This document shows positions 13,642 to 17,738 of a stretch of DNA of 17,738 nt, in pieces. Positions within the stretch are counted from its first letter, which is position 1. The number at the start of each line of letters is the position of its first letter. Position numbers and translations under genes: made by a program. The notes under the pieces are model-generated. The model was not told where the DNA came from, ran no database searches, and was given only the letters and a program-made list of their open reading frames with translations. This DNA comes from JASHVB01 sp049522565 (GTDB lineage: Bacteria > Pseudomonadota > Alphaproteobacteria > Acetobacterales > Acetobacteraceae), in NCBI GenBank assembly GCA_049522565.1, contig JBEKNT010000106.1, forward strand, positions 1 to 17,738, read 5' to 3'.

Positions 13642-15168
13642 TCACTGCACCGCACCGATCAGTTGCGTCCACATTGACTGGACCGCGGCGATCACCTTGG
13701 CGTTCACGCCATAGTCGTTCTGTAACTGGATCATGAGCGACATCTCCGTATCCATGTCCACCCCGCTGCCCGTGGAGAGCGTGTTGTTCAGCGTGGTCTG
13801 CACCGCCTGTTCCGTGTTGAGCTGGCTCGTCGTATTGGCGCTGTCCTGCGCCTGCGCGGCGACCAGCGTCGAAGCCTCGTCGCCCAGGGTGGCGGGCGTG
13901 GCATAGGGAGCGTTGAGCGTGCCGGAAGCGCCGAGGCCGGCGGTGTTGGATGCCGGTTGCGGCACCCCGTCCTGCACGTCGGCGCCGAGCGTATAGGTCA
14001 GCACGTTGTCGATCAGCGTGCTGAAGCCGGCCGGTCCGCCCGGGGGATTGGGGGTGAAGGCGGCGGCGCCGGTCGGGCTGCCGGCAATCGTGTTGGTGCC
14101 GTCGCGCACCAGCGACGGATCGGCCTGCACCGCCGGGTTGACCTGGATCTCGGCGGCGAAGCCGACATAGCCGCTCTGCACCGGCACGCCGCCGCCGGCT
14201 GGCACCGCGCCCGTCGGATCGGAAAACAGCGTCAGCCCCTGCGCCGAGAAACGGCTGGCCAGGTTCTGCGAGAACTCGTCCAGCTCGGCCTGGTAGGTCG
14301 GCAGCGTTGTGTCGCGCAAGGCTATATTGGCGCCGAGCTGACCGCCGGTGAGCTGTCCGGTGACATCCACCCCGTCCATGGTGATCGCCGGAATGCCGCC
14401 GCCGGGATAGGTCGTGCCCGGCAGCACATTCGCACCGCTGGTGGACAGCGTAACGACCACGCCGTGGATCGGCAGCGACAGGCCTCCGGCGGTGGTGATC
14501 AACATGTCGCCGTTCGGCTGCACCATTGTATTGACGTCCACCAGTTGCCCCAGTTGCTGCACTGCCTGGTCGCGCTGGTTCTCCAGGTCGGCGGTGCTCT
14601 GGCCGCCGGATTGCAGTGTCACGATCTGGTCGCTCAACTGGCCGATCGTGCTCAGCGTCGCGTTGATCGTGCCGACCTCGCTGACGATGTTGTTCTCCGC
14701 CGTCTGGCGCTGCGTCGTGTAGGCGCTGGACAGTGAGTTGATCGTCTGCGCCAGCGTGCTCGCGCTGGACACCACCGCTTCCTGCTGCGTCTGGTTAGAG
14801 GGGTCGTTGAGCAGCGTGGAGAACTGGTCCTGCAGGTCGCCGAGTTGGCTGGCGATGTCGCCGCCCTGGCCGGGCGTGCCCTGCACCGCGTCGATCGCCT
14901 GCAACGCGGTCTGGGTCGTCTGCAACCCGGCGACGGTGCTGTTCTGCTGGAACGCCTGCGCTTGCAGCGCGGTGTCGATGTCGCGCGTCACCGGCCCGGT
15001 GACGACGCCCAGGCCGACGCCGTCCGCGGTCTCGCTCTGCTGCGTGCCTGTCTCGGAGACGTAGCCCGGCGTGTCGGCATTGGCGACGTTGTGCGACACC
15101 AGCGCCAACTGGCTGGTGACGTTGGCCAGACTGCTCGTGGCGATCGACAGGGCGGCGCTAAGGCTCAT
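13642..15168 (-). CDS. flgK: Hook-associated protein FlgK
   Basis: FlgK (HAP1) is the first junction layer on the hook, exported through the flagellar type III system. The 508-residue protein begins MSLSAALSIATSSL and has the rod/hook family signature SHNVANADTPGYVSETG (25-41). The C-terminus, with STGSGVDMDTEMSLMIQLQN (about residues 459-478), YGVNAKVI and AVQSMWTQLIGAVQ, is the usual terminal helix. It is slightly shorter than E. coli FlgK (547), with the difference in the variable middle. The only ribosome binding site candidate is a weak GGAA before the ATG. The gap to flgE is just 25 bp, so the two are co-transcribed. No signal peptide is expected or seen. Confidence 0.94.
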   Translation of the reverse strand: MSLSAALSIATSSLANVTSQLALVSHNVANADTPGYVSETGTQQSETADGVGLGVVTGPVTRDIDTALQAQAFQQNSTVAGLQTTQTALQAIDAVQGTPGQGGDIASQLGDLQDQFSTLLNDPSNQTQQEAVVSSASTLAQTINSLSSAYTTQRQTAENNIVSEVGTINATLSTIGQLSDQIVTLQSGGQSTADLENQRDQAVQQLGQLVDVNTMVQPNGDMLITTAGGLSLPIHGVVVTLSTSGANVLPGTTYPGGGIPAITMDGVDVTGQLTGGQLGANIALRDTTLPTYQAELDEFSQNLASRFSAQGLTLFSDPTGAVPAGGGVPVQSGYVGFAAEIQVNPAVQADPSLVRDGTNTIAGSPTGAAAFTPNPPGGPAGFSTLIDNVLTYTLGADVQDGVPQPASNTAGLGASGTLNAPYATPATLGDEASTLVAAQAQDSANTTSQLNTEQAVQTTLNNTLSTGSGVDMDTEMSLMIQLQNDYGVNAKVIAAVQSMWTQLIGAVQ

Positions 15169-15193
15169 GGCGGGGTTCCGGCCACGCTGCCGC

Positions 15194-16519
15194 TCACTGC
15201 TTCATGTCAACCGTGGTTTGCAGCATCTGCTGCGCGGTGGTCACCATTTTGGCGTTCGCGCTGTAGGCCTGCTGGGCCACGATCAGATTGCTGAACTCGG
15301 TCGCGATATCGACGTTCGAGCTTTCCACCGAGCCGGTCACCAGATTGCCGGCGCCATTGGTGCTGGCCTGCTCGGCCAGCGGCGTGCCCGCATTGAGCGT
15401 CGCGGTGAAGGACTGCCCATCCTGACGCTGCAACGCATCGGGATTGTTGAAGGTGACCACCGGCACCTGCGCGATCGTCCGCGTCTGGCCGTTGTCGTAG
15501 TTGACCACGATGTCGCCGTTCGCCTGTGGTGTGACGCCGGCGAAGCTGCCCGGTGGCACGCCGTTCTGTGTCAGGCCCTCCAGGTCGTATTGTGTTCCGG
15601 CATATTGCGTCACGCCGTTGGTTGCGCCGTAGGTGCCGATGTTCAACAGGATCGTCTGCGGTCCGGAACCAAAATTGGTGGTGAAGCTCAGCGTGGCGGC
15701 GCTGCCGGCGGTGTAACCTGCGCTGGTGACGGTGCCGGTGGTGTTGGTGATTTGCCCGACCGTCCCCTCGGGCACCGGGTTGCCGCTGAGGGCGCCGAAT
15801 TGCACCTCGGCGCTGCCGATTGCCGGGACGCCGGAAATGTCGTCCGGCGAATTGACCGACACCGTCCAGTCGTCGGAAGCGTTCTGCACCCAGTTAAGCG
15901 TAACAACGTGCTGCGTGCCCAGCGCGTCATAAACGTCGATGTCGGAAGAGATCGGCGAGGCGGCGGTGGCTGAGCCGGTGGCCGGCGTGGCCGGCAGGTT
16001 GGCTGACAGTTCCACTGTGCTGGTGGGAACCGGGTTGTACACCGTCTGCGTCACCTGGATCGGCGCCAGGGTGTTCTGGTTGACCACACCGGTGGAGGGA
16101 TCGACCGTCCAACCGTTCAGGAATTCTCCGGCACTGTTGACCAGGTAGCCGGCGGCGTTGAGTTGGAAATCGCCGGCGCGCGTATAGAACTGCTGCGGAT
16201 TGAACGTCGGGATGTTGTTGACCTGTCCGGTCTGCTGCGACACCGCAAAGAAACCCTGCCCAGCGATCGCGAGACCGAGCGGATTGTCGGTTTGCGTGAT
16301 GGTGCCTTGTACGTTGTTGACGTAGTCAGGGCGCGCCACGACCGCGCCGGGGTCGTTGGTGGTCGCGTTGCTGGTGGTCAGGTAGTCGACGAAGTTGGTG
16401 TCCACCCGCTTGTAGCCGACGGTTTGGCTGTTAGCGACATTGTCGGCGATGTTGCCGAACGCGGAAGACTGCGCGGTCAGTCCGGAAATGGCGGTGTTCA
16501 TCGCACCAAGCAAGGACAT
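15194..16519 (-). CDS. flgE: Flagellar hook protein FlgE
   Basis: FlgE polymerises into the hook, the universal joint between rod and filament. The 441-residue protein starts MSLLGAMNTAISGLTAQSSA and has the basal-body-rod signature FGNIADNVANSQTVGYKRVD (21-40), the hook-family segment NPLGLAIAGQGFFAVSQQTG (79-98) and RAGDFQLNAAGYLVN. The C-terminal block FSNLIVAQQAYSANAKMV with final helix QQMLQTTVDMKQ is canonical. The start at 16519 is preferred because AGGAG at 16527-16531 precedes it by seven bases. The frame is open to 16657, but that 46-residue extension is Arg-rich and contains the promoter candidate at 16580-16595. Length is similar to other alphaproteobacterial hooks. It heads the minus-strand flagellar block. 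Confidence 0.95.
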   Translation of the reverse strand: MSLLGAMNTAISGLTAQSSAFGNIADNVANSQTVGYKRVDTNFVDYLTTSNATTNDPGAVVARPDYVNNVQGTITQTDNPLGLAIAGQGFFAVSQQTGQVNNIPTFNPQQFYTRAGDFQLNAAGYLVNSAGEFLNGWTVDPSTGVVNQNTLAPIQVTQTVYNPVPTSTVELSANLPATPATGSATAASPISSDIDVYDALGTQHVVTLNWVQNASDDWTVSVNSPDDISGVPAIGSAEVQFGALSGNPVPEGTVGQITNTTGTVTSAGYTAGSAATLSFTTNFGSGPQTILLNIGTYGATNGVTQYAGTQYDLEGLTQNGVPPGSFAGVTPQANGDIVVNYDNGQTRTIAQVPVVTFNNPDALQRQDGQSFTATLNAGTPLAEQASTNGAGNLVTGSVESSNVDIATEFSNLIVAQQAYSANAKMVTTAQQMLQTTVDMKQ

Positions 16520-16579
16520 CGAAAGGCTCCTGCGTCGTCTGCGCTGCTGTCGTCTGCATTGTCGTCGCCGCTGGTGATC

Positions 16580-16595
16580 GCAGGAATCGTGCCAA
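16580..16595 (-). promoter_or_regulatory. Candidate sigma-54 promoter for flgE
   Basis: On the minus strand the sequence TTGGCACG-ATTC-CTGC matches the sigma-54 consensus TTGGCACG-N4-TTGC, with a single change (CTGC for TTGC). The essential GG and GC are kept at the correct 10-base spacing. The predicted transcription start near 16568 would give a leader of about 49 bases before the flgE ATG. In alphaproteobacteria such as Caulobacter, hook genes are under sigma-54 with the enhancer protein FlbD, so position and function agree. Confidence 0.8.
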
Positions 16596-16619
16596 GGGTT
16601 CGCGGACCTCGCCCTCTCC

Positions 16620-16695
16620 GTCATGACCGGGCTTGACCCGGCGATCTGACGCGGCACCGTGCCCCATAGATGGCCGGGGTTAGCCCGGCCATGAC
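16620..16695. repeat. Palindromic repeat between the divergent flgE and fliK-like genes
   Basis: Two 28-nt arms (16620-16647 and 16668-16695) are complementary with five mismatches around a 20-nt loop. Each arm carries a GTCATG-CCGGGCT core, the kind of palindrome commonly dispersed between genes in GC-rich alphaproteobacteria. A degraded third arm may lie near 16763-16785. The repeat lies directly upstream of the flgE promoter candidate, where enhancer-binding sites for sigma-54 activation would be expected. Confidence 0.75.
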
Positions 16696-16889
16696 ACGGA
16701 GGTTGCGATCCGCCGGCAACTGACTCGGTTTTTCCCGGACGGTCCCTTAATCTTGACGCGTATGGGGTCGAGCCCAGCCATGCCGGGTTCTGCCTGAATC
16801 GCCCGGCACCGAGCGCCGGGTGGGCAGGGCACGCCCGGCACTTTCTGCCGCAAGCAATGCCGATTCACCAACATGGCGGGCCGATTCGC
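16696..16889. other. Remainder of the flgE/fliK intergenic region
   Basis: Together with the promoters and the repeat this makes a 419-base gap between the two start codons. No gene was recognised in it. It includes GC-rich imperfect hairpins around 16800-16840 (cccggca, gccgggt and similar pieces) that may be further repeat remnants. Binding sites for a flagellar enhancer protein could be here, but none was identified with confidence. Confidence 0.4.
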
Positions 16890-16905
16890 TTGGCCCGGCA
16901 TTTGC
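16890..16905 (+). promoter_or_regulatory. Candidate sigma-54 promoter for the fliK-like gene
   Basis: The sequence TTGGCCCG-GCAT-TTGC matches the sigma-54 consensus TTGGCACG-N4-TTGC with one change (A to C). The -24 GG is at 16892-16893 and the -12 GC at 16904-16905. The predicted start near 16917 leaves a 22-base leader containing the ribosome binding site for the ATG at 16939. Its similarity to the oppositely facing flgE site supports joint control. Confidence 0.8.
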
Positions 16906-16938
16906 CTTTGCGATGGCAGGCGAACGCGGGAGTGCGCA

Positions 16939-17738
16939 ATGCCGCAGGCGATTGCTATGCAGCTACCGGTGACCGCGGCCGCCACGCCGGCGGCAACCGT
17001 GGCGCTCGCAACCACCGGGAGCGTGGCCAGCAAGACACCGAGGTTTGCCGGTCTGTTGCTGCAACTCGGCCGCATGGCTTCGCCGTCCGCACCGTCTGCC
17101 GCCGAACCCGCGGTTGCCAACAAGAGCAACGCGCCGGTGGACGCCGGGCAACAATCCGCCCAGCCGGAGCCGCCGGCGACTCGTGTGGCCGATCAGGCGC
17201 CGCCGACGCCGGAACCGGATCTCCCCGCCATCCCGTCGCTCATGCCGACGCCCGCGCCGGCAACGGCACCGGGTCCATTCATTCTCCCCCGACCCACGGT
17301 GGCGGCCCACCCTCGTGCTTCCCAGGAACCCGCCGCCGCGGTGGGTTCGGCGGCCGGATCCGCCGTCGTCGCCAGCGTGGCGCCGACACCCACGCCGATT
17401 CCGGCAATGCCCCCACCCACGGGCGCGTCCGTGCCGCCACCGCCGCCGCAACCACCGGCCGATAGCCAGACCGAGGGGCCAAAACACGACAACACAAGAC
17501 TCGGCGGCGTGGCGGTAAAGCCCGATCCGACGGCAGCCGCGCCGCCCCAGAACGAAGCCGCGTCCGATCGGTCGACCGCCACTGTCGCCCCCCCGACCAC
17601 GGCCCTGAGCCCAGGACCGCCGTCCGCACCTGCCGCCGCGGTGACGACGCAGGCCAATGCCTCGCCGGTCCAGGCGGTTCTCGCACCCAACCAACAAGAG
17701 CAGAGTGCCGGCCCGGGACAGCTTCCCGATCGGGTGCC
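16939..17738 (+). CDS. Probable flagellar hook-length control protein FliK, N-terminal part (cut by window edge)
   Basis: An uninterrupted frame of 266 codons runs from the ATG at 16939 off the right edge. GGGAG at 16928-16932 is a good ribosome binding site, and a sigma-54 promoter candidate lies just upstream. The protein starts MPQAIAMQLPVTAAATPAAT and is extremely rich in Pro and Ala with scattered Ser, Thr and Gln. It has no hydrophobic membrane segment and looks intrinsically disordered. This composition, and the position divergent from flgE, fit the N-terminal ruler domain of FliK, which measures hook length and switches export from hook to filament subunits. The conserved FliK C-terminal domain would lie beyond the window, so the identification rests on context and composition. 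Another Pro-rich flagellar protein remains possible. Confidence 0.6.
   Translation, partial: MPQAIAMQLPVTAAATPAATVALATTGSVASKTPRFAGLLLQLGRMASPSAPSAAEPAVANKSNAPVDAGQQSAQPEPPATRVADQAPPTPEPDLPAIPSLMPTPAPATAPGPFILPRPTVAAHPRASQEPAAAVGSAAGSAVVASVAPTPTPIPAMPPPTGASVPPPPPQPPADSQTEGPKHDNTRLGGVAVKPDPTAAAPPQNEAASDRSTATVAPPTTALSPGPPSAPAAAVTTQANASPVQAVLAPNQQEQSAGPGQLPDRV

Noticed and set aside
16520..16657. Forty-six-residue N-terminal extension of FlgE
   Set aside because: It is Arg-rich, unlike any hook protein N-terminus, and includes the sigma-54 promoter candidate. The start at 16519 has its own AGGAG.

Overview
The window looks like chromosomal DNA from a GC-rich alphaproteobacterium, most likely of the Rhodospirillales/Acetobacteraceae type. 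The evidence is the very high G+C at third codon positions, the alphaproteobacterial flagellar regulators FlbT and FlaF beside a compact flagellin, and a short PutA without a DNA-binding domain. This is inference from protein character and gene order; no database was searched.

Left part (1-5900, mostly plus strand). A decayed N-terminal fragment of an IS630-type transposase runs off the left edge. About 500 bases with no recognisable gene follow. Then comes putA (919-4092), which oxidises proline to glutamate. Its linker between the two catalytic domains contains an in-frame palindromic repeat of about 131 bp, which is the most unusual single feature here. A large near-perfect inverted repeat (4126-4223) separates putA from the overlapping pair dgoK-dgoA, which phosphorylates 2-dehydro-3-deoxygalactonate and cleaves it to pyruvate and glyceraldehyde 3-phosphate.

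Right part (5887-16519, minus strand). One long collinear flagellar block reads right to left: flgE (hook), flgK and flgL (hook-filament junction), flagellin, flbT and flaF (flagellin regulators). It continues into three putative modification genes: a TPR-methyltransferase fusion, a TPR-GT41 (OGT/SPINDLY-like) glycosyltransferase and a small methyltransferase. The position of these enzymes, their 10-11 bp gene overlaps and the known alphaproteobacterial TPR-GT flagellin glycosyltransferase FlmG suggest a dedicated module that recognises, glycosylates and perhaps methylates flagellin.

Right edge. Divergent from flgE, a Pro/Ala-rich reading frame (16939 to the edge) looks like the N-terminal part of a FliK-type hook-length control protein. 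The intergenic region holds two good sigma-54 (-24/-12) promoter candidates, one facing each way, with a palindromic repeat between them.

At least four kinds of palindromic interspersed repeat are scattered through the window (2503-2633, 4126-4223, 5754-5900 with 13535-13625, and 16620-16695). They touch gene function in several places: inside a protein (PutA), supplying a stop codon (the small methyltransferase), abutting a ribosome binding site (flgL) and between divergent promoters.
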